DNA of 64,000 nt, taken from an uncultured Desulfobacteraceae bacterium (GTDB lineage Bacteria > Desulfobacterota > Desulfobacteria > Desulfobacterales > UBA5852). Under the pieces are notes generated by a model. The model saw only the letters and a list, made by a program, of their open reading frames with translations, was not told the DNA's origin and ran no database searches. The DNA lies in assembly GCA_913060875.1 (NCBI GenBank), contig CAJXSL010000002.1, positions 124,001 through 188,000 on the forward strand. Direction: 5' to 3'. A program made the translations under genes and the position numbers. Of the stretch, positions 28,140 through 35,959 are shown one piece after another. Every line of letters starts with the position of its first letter. The first letter of the stretch is position 1.

Positions 28140-29687
28140 ATGTCGGATAACGATGGATGGCGCATCGTACTGATCGATGATGAGGAAGGGATTCGCCGTG
28201 TAACCCGCATCACGCTTGAAGATGCCGGCTATTCCGTGCACACCGCCGACAACGGCCGAAGCGGTTTGGACCTTTGCGCCAAGGTGGTTCCGCAAATCGT
28301 GATCACCGATGTTCGTATGCCGATCATGGACGGCATTTCGGTTCTGGCAAAACTCAAACAGACGCATCCTGAAATCGAAGTCATCGTGGCCACTGCGTTT
28401 GGCGAAATGGACCTGGCCATTCGGGCCCTGCAACTGGACGCATCGGATTTCATCACCAAGCCCCTGCATAGCGAGGCCCTGTCGGTAGCCCTGGAAAGGG
28501 CCAAAACCCGCTACACCGACCGCAAACAGCTGAAAGATTACACCACTTTCCTGGAGGAGGGGTGGAACGAAACCACGCGGGAACTCATCGCGTCCTTCAC
28601 GTTTCAAAACAACCTCATTGAAAGCTCCATGGACGGCATTATCGGCTGCAACGCCGACGATGTCGTCGTGACGTTCAATCAAAGCGCCCAGGCCATGCTG
28701 GGATTTGACAAAGCCGATGTCATCCACCGGGAGCGCCTGGGACGCTTTCTGCTGCCCGAAGAAGCAGAGCGTATAAAAACTGCCCTGCGATGCAATGACA
28801 ATGGAAACGACGGCTGTCTGCCCCTGTTGGAAACCACGTTGTGCGGCAAGAACGGCCTGCGCGTTCCGGTGCAGATGACGGTATCCCCTGTGGCCATCCC
28901 GGACGAAGCCCCCGGGACGGTCTGTTTTGTCAGGGACCTGCGTGAAATCCGGCGCCTGGAAAGGGAAGTGGAAGACCAGGCTCGTATTCTGCACCAGGAC
29001 AAGATGATGTCCCTGGGCCGCCTGGCCGCCAGTGTCGTTCACGAAATCAACAACCCTCTGGCGGGCATTTTGAATTACAGCCGTCTGATGTTGCGCATCC
29101 TCCAGCGCGGCGAGGCGTCCGCCAGCCAGATGGAAAAATTCACGCGTTATCTCGATCTGGTGGAAAAAGAGACCAGCCGGTGTTCCCAGATCGTATCCAG
29201 CCTGTTGACCTTTTCACGCAAATCACCCGCCGAGTTCGGTGCTGTGTCCGTGGCTGACCTGATCGACCGCAGCAGTCTGCTCTGCCAGCACAAACTAACG
29301 TTGAGCAACATCCGCCTCGAGATCCGCATGGATGAAGATCTTCCTGATATCAAAGGTGATTTTAATCAATTACAGCAGTGCATCATCAATCTCGTCTTCA
29401 ATGCCGCCGATGCCATGCCCGATGGGGGCACGCTCACCCTGTCCGCCACACGCCGCCATCCGTCAACTGAGGTTTGCCTGCAGGTGGCGGATACCGGCAC
29501 CGGCATCGCGGAAAGCGACCTGCCCCACATTTTCGAACCCTTTTTCACCACCAAAGACGAGGGCTATGGCGTAGGACTGGGCCTGTCGACCGTTTACGGC
29601 ATTATCCAAAACCATCAGGGCAATGTTCAGGTGGAAAGCCAAAAGGGCCAGGGGACCACCTTTACACTGTGCCTGCCCGCGGCCTGA
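28140..29687 (+). CDS. REC-PAS-HisKA-HATPase hybrid kinase
   Basis: A 515-residue soluble protein. The receiver (about 5-120) has acidic DDEE and the phospho-Asp in QIVITDVRMPIMDGISVLAK. A PAS domain (about 155-275) precedes HisKA with SLGRLAASVVHEINNPLAGI and HATPase with an N box in INLVFNAADAMPDG and G boxes DTGTGIAESDL and GYGVGLGLSTVYG. Placed 5' of the hdr block and closely similar in layout to the kinase at 46644, it probably belongs to the same regulatory circuit, although a separate promoter follows it. GGAAGG lies 8 nt before the ATG. Confidence 0.9.
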   Translation: MSDNDGWRIVLIDDEEGIRRVTRITLEDAGYSVHTADNGRSGLDLCAKVVPQIVITDVRMPIMDGISVLAKLKQTHPEIEVIVATAFGEMDLAIRALQLDASDFITKPLHSEALSVALERAKTRYTDRKQLKDYTTFLEEGWNETTRELIASFTFQNNLIESSMDGIIGCNADDVVVTFNQSAQAMLGFDKADVIHRERLGRFLLPEEAERIKTALRCNDNGNDGCLPLLETTLCGKNGLRVPVQMTVSPVAIPDEAPGTVCFVRDLREIRRLEREVEDQARILHQDKMMSLGRLAASVVHEINNPLAGILNYSRLMLRILQRGEASASQMEKFTRYLDLVEKETSRCSQIVSSLLTFSRKSPAEFGAVSVADLIDRSSLLCQHKLTLSNIRLEIRMDEDLPDIKGDFNQLQQCIINLVFNAADAMPDGGTLTLSATRRHPSTEVCLQVADTGTGIAESDLPHIFEPFFTTKDEGYGVGLGLSTVYGIIQNHQGNVQVESQKGQGTTFTLCLPAA

Positions 29688-29695
29688 TGCCGCGG
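29677..29695 (+). terminator. Hairpin at the end of the kinase gene
   Basis: CCGCGGC-CTGAT-GCCGCGG forms a perfect 7-bp stem over the stop codon (29685-29687) and is followed by a CCTTCTC run. It may separate the kinase from the hdr operon. Confidence 0.4.
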
Positions 29696-29755
29696 CCTTC
29701 TCATCAGACGCTTTCCGTACGCCCGCAACAGTACCCTTTCCCACTAAAACCAATT

Positions 29756-29800
29756 GTTGCATTGCAACGCTATGTTGCGCAACACTTGCTACATTGCAAC
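29756..29800. promoter_or_regulatory. Cluster of TTGC/GCAA palindromes, likely activator-binding sites
   Basis: Site 1 is GTTGCATTGCAAC (29756-29768, perfect about a central T). Site 2 is TGTTGCGCAACA (29773-29784, perfect 12-bp palindrome). Site 3 is TTGCTACATTGCAA (29786-29799, TTGC/GCAA with N6 between). They lie 140 to 185 bp upstream of the sigma-54 promoter, the usual position of enhancer sites. The sigma-54 activator at 44882 is the obvious candidate binder; this is inference. Confidence 0.55.
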
Positions 29801-29940
29801 ATTTTGGTTTCATCGTGATTGCCTTTAGCATCAATACATTGCATGTGATTGTTTCACCAAATCACCATTTCTTTCGACGCCTCCTCTGTTTTTGATATAA
29901 CCCTTTATTATTTTTACGCTTTCTAACTTTTTTACGGTTT

Positions 29941-29956
29941 TGGCATGTTTTATGCT
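29941..29956 (+). promoter_or_regulatory. Sigma-54-type promoter of the hdr operon
   Basis: TGGCATGTTTTATGCT matches the -24/-12 consensus TGGCAYR-N4-TTGCW with the first T of TTGC as A; GG and GC are exactly 12 bp apart. A start near 29967 would give a leader of about 170 nt to the receiver-like gene, or about 73 nt to its alternative TTG start. Confidence 0.6.
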
Positions 29957-30138
29957 GGAGCTAATCGTTGATGAACCGGCTATTGCCATGAGCGCATTCT
30001 GCAACTTGATCGCCACACGATAGCACCTCGTTTTCGAATTTGAGCAACTGCCGGAAACAGATTCAACAGTATGGGTTGCAGGTCGTTAACTTATTTGATG
30101 ATCCAACAATAGATCAGACTTGTTCAGAGGGATTCGCT

Positions 30139-30639
30139 TTGTCCACCAGCCGCGCCAAAAAACGGGTTTTAATTGTCGATGATGACAAAAACCAGGCGCT
30201 GCTGCTGCGATCCCTCATGCAGGCCAATGGGTTCAAGCCTTTGCTGGCCGGCAGCAAACCGGAAGGCGTCCGCATGGCCGAACGGGAAAATCCCAGCTGC
30301 ATCATCCTCAACTGCATGATGTGCGGCGAAGAAGGCTTTTGCCTCTATCGGCACTTCAAATCCGAGGCGGCCTTTCGGGATGTGCCGGTTATCATGCTCT
30401 CCTCGGTGAGCCGGGACCTTCTTTTTGGCTACCGCACCCTGGCCGGTGCCTTCGGCGGCGGCCAGGCGCCCGAACCGGAAGCTTTTCTCAAAAGTCCGAT
30501 GGACGTGGACGAACTGGTGGACACGGTGGAACGTTTAACCGGATCCGAGCAACGACCCCGGGTAAAAGGGGCGGACGGCGAACAGGGCGCGTCATCAACG
30601 TCACCCTCGCCGACGGATCCATCAACGTCTTCGTTCTGA
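30139..30639 (+). CDS. Receiver-like protein lacking the phospho-acceptor Asp
   Basis: A 166-residue protein with one receiver-type domain (RVLIVDDDKNQALLLRSLMQ), in which the position of the phospho-Asp is Asn58 (SCIILNCMMCGEEGF). The acidic DDD and a Lys near the end (FLKSPMD) remain. It may be locked in one state or bind partners without phosphorylation. The TTG at 30139 has AGAGGGA about 7 nt upstream; TTG at 30040 would add 33 residues of poorly structured sequence. It is the first gene after the sigma-54 promoter and precedes the first HdrA by 64 bp. Confidence 0.75.
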   Translation: MSTSRAKKRVLIVDDDKNQALLLRSLMQANGFKPLLAGSKPEGVRMAERENPSCIILNCMMCGEEGFCLYRHFKSEAAFRDVPVIMLSSVSRDLLFGYRTLAGAFGGGQAPEPEAFLKSPMDVDELVDTVERLTGSEQRPRVKGADGEQGASSTSPSPTDPSTSSF

Positions 30640-30703
30640 TGCCGATAGCACAGCGTTAGAACACAGGCGATACAACGCGACGATTAGGAACGGAGAGACG
30701 TCT

Positions 30704-33700
30704 ATGGCACTTCGAATCGGATTTTACATTTGCCATTGCGGCATCAACATCGCCTACAAGGTTCGTGTTGAAGAAGTTGCGGACTTTGTCCGCCAGCTTC
30801 CCGACGTGGCGGTATCCCGGGACTACAAATTCATGTGTTCGGATCCGGGTCAGGAGATGATTGAAAAGGACATTGCCGCCTTCAATCTCAACCGGGTGGT
30901 GGTGGCCTCCTGTTCACCGCGCATGCATGAAAAAACCTTCCAGGGCGCCTGTCAGCGGGCGGGCATCAACCCGTATCTTTTCCAGATGGCGTCGGTGCGC
31001 GAGCAGGTCTCCTGGGTGACCCTGGACGAGGATGAGGCCACCCTGAAAGCCAAAACCCTGGCAGCGGCGGCGGTCAACCGGGTGCGCTACCATCACGAAC
31101 TGGAAAGCCGCGAGGTTTCGGTCCATCCCGACATCATGGTGGTGGGGGGCGGTATTGCCGGCATGCAAGCCGCCCTGGATATCGGCGCATCCGGGCACCA
31201 GGCCTATCTCGTGGAGAAAAGCACCACCATCGGCGGCCATATGCTCCAGTTTGACAAGACCTTTCCCACCCTGGACTGCGCGGCCTGTATCGGCACCCCC
31301 AAAATGGTGGATGTGGCCCAGAACCCCAACATCCATCTGCTCTCCTACAGCGAAGTCAAGGAGGTCTCCGGCTATATCGGCAACTATACCGTCAAGATCG
31401 AACGCAAGCCCCGCTACATCAAAGAAGGCGTCTGCACGGGTTGCGGCGAGTGCACCAAGGTGTGCCCGGTATCGATGCCCAGTGAGTGGGACGAGGGCTT
31501 GGGGGATCGCAAGGCCATCTACCGCGCTTTTCCCCAGGCGGTGCCCATCACCTTCTGCATCGACAAGCTGGACCGCGCGCCCTGCGTGTCCGCCTGCCCG
31601 GCCCACGCCAATGTTCAAGGCTACGTCCAGCTCATTAAAATGGGCAAATACAAGGAAGCCCTGCAGCTCATCATGGAAAAAATCCCCCTGCCCGGGGTCC
31701 TCGGGCGGGTCTGCCCCCACCCTTGCGAAAGCCAGTGCCGGCGCCAGGACGTTGACGCCGCCATCGCCATCCGCGACCTGAAACGTTTTGCCGCCGACCA
31801 GGTGGACTTTGCGACATTGGAGCTGCCCCCCATCGAGGAAAAAGACAAGAAGGTGGCCGTCATCGGGTCCGGACCGGCCGGCTTGACCGCAGCCTTCGAC
31901 CTGCGCAAAGCCGGCTACCAGGTGACGATCTTCGAAGCCCAGGAGCAGCTGGGCGGCATGCTGCGGGTGGGAATACCCGACTACCGGCTGCCGCCGGAGG
32001 TGCTGGACCGCGAAATCGGCTATATCCTGCGCATGGGGGTTGAAACACGTACCGGGGTGAATTTCGGCACCGACATCACGCTGGAATCCCTTCAGTCCGA
32101 CGGCTATGACGCCGTCTTTCTGGGCATCGGGGCCCAGGAATGCATGAAACTCAACATCCCGGGAGAAAACGAGGCCGAACAGGTGGTGGATGCCGTGTGT
32201 TTTCTGCGGGAAGCCAATCTCTCCCGCACCCCCAGCCCGGGCCGCAACGTGGTGGTGATCGGCGGCGGCAACGTTGCCATCGATGCCGTGCGGGTGGCCA
32301 AACGCCTGGGGGCCGAAAAGGTCACCCTGGTCTACCGCCGGACCGAGGCCGAAATGCCCGCCGAAGAAGAGGAAATCAAAGGTGCCCGGGAAGAAGGCAT
32401 CGCGTTTCATTTTCTCACCTCGCCTGTGGAAGTCATCCAGGAAAACGGCCGTGTCACCGGTATCCGCTGTATCGTCAACGAACTGGGCGAACCCGATGCC
32501 AGCGGCCGCCGCCGTCCCGTGCCCGTGGACGGCAGCGAGTTTGTGCTGGAATGCGATGCCGTCATCCCGGCCATCGGCCAGCGTGTGGACCTTTCCTGGC
32601 AGGATCCGGTCTGCAGCCTGGAATGCACGCCGCGCAACCTGATCGTGGCGGACCCGGCAACCCTGCAGACCAGCCAGCCGCATATTTTCGCCGCCGGCGA
32701 CGCGGTCAGCGGACCGGCCACCGTGGTGGAAGCCATCGGTGCCACCCATCGGGCCGTGGAGAGCATGGTCCGGGATCTGGAGGGGCGCCTGGAGGCTGAT
32801 GCGAATCGTCCTGGCCCGGAGCCGGCCGCCGCGCCGGTTGGCGGCGCCAAACCGGCCGGCGAATGCACGTGGAACGATATACCGACGGAATGCGATCCCC
32901 AGCCGCGGGAAACCATCACCCACCTGGACTGGGCCGTGCGGGTGGCCGGTTTCGAGGAAGAATCCATCGGGCTGACCGAAGACCAGGCCCGGCGTGAAGC
33001 CGAACGCTGTCTGAACTGCGGGGTCTGTTCGGAGTGCATGGAGTGCGTCAAAGTCTGTGAAGCCAAAGCCATCGACCACACCCAGAAACCTGAAGAAATC
33101 GAAGTCAAAGTGGGCAGCATCATCCTGGCCACGGGCTACGATCTGCTTGATCCCAGCCCCATGAAGCAGTACGGCTACGGCCGCCTGCCCAACGTCTTCA
33201 CCAGTCTCGAGTTCGAACGTCTGAGCAACGCCACCGGCCCCACCGGCGGCAAAATCATGATGCGGGACGAGAATGGGGATTTCAGCCGCCCGCCCGAGAG
33301 TGTGGCTCTGGTTCACTGCGTCGGCAGCCGGGATGTCAACTACCATGAATACTGTTCCCGGGTCTGCTGCATGTACGCCCTGAAATACTCCCATCTGATC
33401 AAGGAAAAAGTGGGCCACCATACCAAGGTTTACGACTTCTACATCGACATGCGCTGTTTCGGTGAAGGCTACGAAGAATTTTACCGGCGCTGTCAGGAAG
33501 AGGGCACCACCTTCATCCGGGGCAAAGTGGCTGAAATCAGCGACCAGCCCCAGTCGCCCGAGGAGGAAGGCAAACTGGTGGCCATTGCCGAAGACACCCT
33601 GCTGGGCAAGCGGCTGCGGCTGCCGGTGGACATGGTCGTGCTGTGTTCGGCCATTCAGGCCCGCAGCGATGCCGTCGATGTGGGACGCATTTTTGGCGTG

Positions 33701-34141
33701 AATATCGGATCGGACGGTTTCTTTCTGGAAGAGCACCCCAAGCTGGGCCCCCTCAACACGGCCACCGACGGGGTGTTTCTGGCCGGGGTCTGCCAGTCCC
33801 CCAAGGATATTCCGGACACGGTGTCCCAAGCCTCCGGCGCTGCGGCCAAAGCGCTCTCCCTGGCAACAAAGGGCGAGGTGGCCGTTCCGTCGACCATCTC
33901 CTGGATCGACCCCGACATTTGCGCCGGCTGCCAGACCTGTATCGGACTGTGCCCCTACGGCGCCATCGAATTCGACGAACGGCGCGGTGTATCCGTGGTG
34001 AACGAGGCCGTCTGCAAAGGGTGCGGGAGTTGTTCGGGCTTCTGCCCCAGCGGTGCGGCGCAGGTCGCCCATTTCAATAAAGAAGAAATTTTTGCTGAAT
34101 TCGAGGGGCTGATGGATGCACTGCAAACCGTCGGTCAATAG
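30704..34141 (+). CDS. hdrA: HdrA-type flavoprotein with an inserted GltD-like module
   Basis: A 1145-residue redox flavoprotein. The N-terminal HdrA region (FYICHCGINIAYKV, CSPRMHEKTFQGAC) leads to a first FAD site GGGIAGMQAALDIG (about residue 148). Next comes a ferredoxin-type cluster CTGCGECTKVCP (about 244-255). Residues about 285-700 are a GltD/NfnB-like unit with its own dinucleotide sites GSGPAGLTAAFDL (about 386) and VVVIGGGNVAIDAV (about 516), and a CPHPCESQC cluster. HdrA sequence then resumes with CLNCGVCSECMECVKVC (about 768) and CVGSRDVNYHEYCSRVCCMY. It ends in two 4Fe-4S motifs (CAGCQTCIGLCP, CKGCGSCSGFCP). It probably takes electrons from NAD(P)H and splits or passes them to MvhD, FrhB-like and HdrBC partners. 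Confidence 0.88.
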   Translation: MALRIGFYICHCGINIAYKVRVEEVADFVRQLPDVAVSRDYKFMCSDPGQEMIEKDIAAFNLNRVVVASCSPRMHEKTFQGACQRAGINPYLFQMASVREQVSWVTLDEDEATLKAKTLAAAAVNRVRYHHELESREVSVHPDIMVVGGGIAGMQAALDIGASGHQAYLVEKSTTIGGHMLQFDKTFPTLDCAACIGTPKMVDVAQNPNIHLLSYSEVKEVSGYIGNYTVKIERKPRYIKEGVCTGCGECTKVCPVSMPSEWDEGLGDRKAIYRAFPQAVPITFCIDKLDRAPCVSACPAHANVQGYVQLIKMGKYKEALQLIMEKIPLPGVLGRVCPHPCESQCRRQDVDAAIAIRDLKRFAADQVDFATLELPPIEEKDKKVAVIGSGPAGLTAAFDLRKAGYQVTIFEAQEQLGGMLRVGIPDYRLPPEVLDREIGYILRMGVETRTGVNFGTDITLESLQSDGYDAVFLGIGAQECMKLNIPGENEAEQVVDAVCFLREANLSRTPSPGRNVVVIGGGNVAIDAVRVAKRLGAEKVTLVYRRTEAEMPAEEEEIKGAREEGIAFHFLTSPVEVIQENGRVTGIRCIVNELGEPDASGRRRPVPVDGSEFVLECDAVIPAIGQRVDLSWQDPVCSLECTPRNLIVADPATLQTSQPHIFAAGDAVSGPATVVEAIGATHRAVESMVRDLEGRLEADANRPGPEPAAAPVGGAKPAGECTWNDIPTECDPQPRETITHLDWAVRVAGFEEESIGLTEDQARREAERCLNCGVCSECMECVKVCEAKAIDHTQKPEEIEVKVGSIILATGYDLLDPSPMKQYGYGRLPNVFTSLEFERLSNATGPTGGKIMMRDENGDFSRPPESVALVHCVGSRDVNYHEYCSRVCCMYALKYSHLIKEKVGHHTKVYDFYIDMRCFGEGYEEFYRRCQEEGTTFIRGKVAEISDQPQSPEEEGKLVAIAEDTLLGKRLRLPVDMVVLCSAIQARSDAVDVGRIFGVNIGSDGFFLEEHPKLGPLNTATDGVFLAGVCQSPKDIPDTVSQASGAAAKALSLATKGEVAVPSTISWIDPDICAGCQTCIGLCPYGAIEFDERRGVSVVNEAVCKGCGSCSGFCPSGAAQVAHFNKEEIFAEFEGLMDALQTVGQ

Positions 34142-34187
34142 GCTGCGCATCCGAATTCCCGGAGAAATTATTTAATTGGAGGAACGC

Positions 34188-34610
34188 ATGGAAAATTTTG
34201 AGCCCGTACTCGTCGCGTTTGTCTGCAACTGGTGCACTTACACGGCGGCCGATCTCGCCGGCACCTCACGGCTGAGCTATCCCAAAAACGTGCGGCTGAT
34301 CCGGGTCATGTGTACCGGGATGGTCGACCCACAGTATGTGATCAAAGCCCTGCTGGAGGGTGCCGACGGCGTTTTGGTCAGCGGCTGCCATCCGGGCGAC
34401 TGCCACTACATCAACGGCAATTACAAGGCCAGACGGCGCATCAAGCTGCTCAAAGAAATCCTGCCCCAGTTCGGTTTCGAGCCGGAACGCCTGCGGCTGA
34501 CCTGGATCGGTGCCAGCGATGGTATCGAATTTGCCGAAATCATGCAGGAACTTGTCAAGGAGCTCAAAGCCCTGGGACCGAGCCAGGCCAAAATGAAAAT
34601 GGTGGTTTAA
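34188..34610 (+). CDS. mvhD: MvhD-type hydrogenase/heterodisulfide reductase iron-sulfur subunit
   Basis: A 140-residue MvhD/FlpD-family protein that carries a 2Fe-2S cluster and links an electron donor to HdrA. The four Cys are visible in VAFVCNWCTYTAADLAGTSR, IRVMCTGMVDP and VSGCHPGDCHYINGN. The ATG at 34188 has TTGGAGGAA upstream. It is 46 bp after hdrA in the same operon. All key positions are Cys; none is replaced by TGA. Confidence 0.92.
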   Translation: MENFEPVLVAFVCNWCTYTAADLAGTSRLSYPKNVRLIRVMCTGMVDPQYVIKALLEGADGVLVSGCHPGDCHYINGNYKARRRIKLLKEILPQFGFEPERLRLTWIGASDGIEFAEIMQELVKELKALGPSQAKMKMVV

Positions 34611-34672
34611 ACCGGCGGGTTCCATGGGCGGCGCAACCGTTCGCCCCCCCGCAACGCGAGCATGGAGGAGCC

Positions 34673-35812
34673 ATGGCGATCACGGCAACCATTGAAGTTA
34701 ACCAACAGGACTTATTGACAAGTTTGAAGGCCTTCTGCACCAAGCTGCTCGAGCAGGACGCCATCAGCGCCATTCTGGTGCCCCAGCGGCTACCCATGAA
34801 AAGCATGGTGATGCCCACCCTGGTGACCGAAGCCGATCATTTGGATGGGGTCGATCCGCTGTCCCCCGCCTTTCCCATGAACGGCGCCAAGGTGCTGGCC
34901 AAGCTCACCCGCCGGCCTTCCGGCGGCAAGATTGCGGCCATCATGCGCCCCTGTGAAATTCGGGCTTTCATTGAACTCGTCAAGCTCAAGCAGGCCCGCA
35001 CCGAAGATGTGGTGCTGATCGGCATGGACTGTCTGGGGGCCTACGGCAACACCGACTATTTTCGGTTTGCCGGAGAGGATGCCGAAGCGGCCACCCGCCG
35101 GTTTTATGAATCCGTACTCGCCGGAAAAGGTGCGGCCCTGGACGGTGTGGACTTGACCACCGCCTGCCAGGCCTGCGAAGCCCCCTTCCCCACCAGCGCG
35201 GACATCGCCATCGGCCTGCATGGGGTCGATACCGGCCGCCATCTCCTGGTTCTGGGCCAAACCCCCGCCGGAGATGACCTGCTCCAGCAAATGGGGCTGC
35301 CCTCGAGCGAGGTACCGACGGAGCGCCAGGCCATCATGGACCAGCTGCGCACATCACGGGAAAAGTACCGGGACGACATGTTTGCCGCCACGGCCGCCGC
35401 TACCGACAACATCGACAAACTGAACACGTATCTGGCCAACTGCGTCAACTGCTACAACTGCCGGGTGGCCTGTCCGGTCTGCTACTGCAAGGAATGCGTT
35501 TTCGTGACGGACGTTTTCAATCACGACCCCTCCCAGTACCTGCGCTGGGCCAAACGCAAAGGGGCTGTAAAAATGCCCACGGACACGGTCTTCTATCACC
35601 TGACCCGACTGACCCATATGAGCACGGCCTGTGTGGGATGCGGTCAGTGCAGCAATGCCTGCCCCAACGATATCCCGGTCATGGAACTCTTCCGGATGGT
35701 GGCGCACAACACCCAGCGGGCCTTTGCTTATGAAGCCGGAAATAGCGTCGACGAGAAACCACCGCTGTCCGAATTCAAGGAAGACGAGTTCCAGGAAGTG
35801 GTCGGACTATAA
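34673..35812 (+). CDS. FrhB/FdhB-like electron-input subunit with 4Fe-4S clusters
   Basis: A 379-residue protein of the coenzyme F420 hydrogenase/dehydrogenase beta-subunit family. The N-terminal domain shows KIAAIMRPCEIRAFIELVKL and DVVLIGMDCLGAYGNTDYF. Two ferredoxin-type clusters follow (CVNCYNCRVACPVCYCKECV at about 256-275 and CVGCGQCSNACPND at about 322). This type feeds electrons from a flavin or formate/F420-like donor into HdrA complexes. The donor here is not known. Start: GGAGGAGCC before the ATG. Confidence 0.8.
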   Translation: MAITATIEVNQQDLLTSLKAFCTKLLEQDAISAILVPQRLPMKSMVMPTLVTEADHLDGVDPLSPAFPMNGAKVLAKLTRRPSGGKIAAIMRPCEIRAFIELVKLKQARTEDVVLIGMDCLGAYGNTDYFRFAGEDAEAATRRFYESVLAGKGAALDGVDLTTACQACEAPFPTSADIAIGLHGVDTGRHLLVLGQTPAGDDLLQQMGLPSSEVPTERQAIMDQLRTSREKYRDDMFAATAAATDNIDKLNTYLANCVNCYNCRVACPVCYCKECVFVTDVFNHDPSQYLRWAKRKGAVKMPTDTVFYHLTRLTHMSTACVGCGQCSNACPNDIPVMELFRMVAHNTQRAFAYEAGNSVDEKPPLSEFKEDEFQEVVGL

Positions 35813-35959
35813 AAGAAAGCGCCCCCGGATGTGTCCGGGACGCGCCGCCGACGGCTTTCCTGGAGGAACCGGCGGGGGCCAGGTGCAGCAACCGCTCACC
35901 TGGCGTGAACACCGGCACCACCCGCGCCGGAACAGCAACAACCGGTTGAGAGGTCATCT

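Larger units (their letters stand above)
29688..30138. other. Regulatory intergenic region upstream of the hdr operon
   Basis: 451 bp, strongly A/T-biased compared with its surroundings. It contains palindromic TTGC/GCAA sites at 29756-29800 and a sigma-54-type promoter at 29941-29956. No gene other than an alternative upstream TTG start for the receiver-like gene (30040) is seen. Confidence 0.6.

Noticed and set aside
30914-34150. 1078-codon open frame on the minus strand opposite the first HdrA gene
   Set aside because: It mirrors a high-GC gene with strong motifs on the plus strand and its product is low-complexity and lacks domains.
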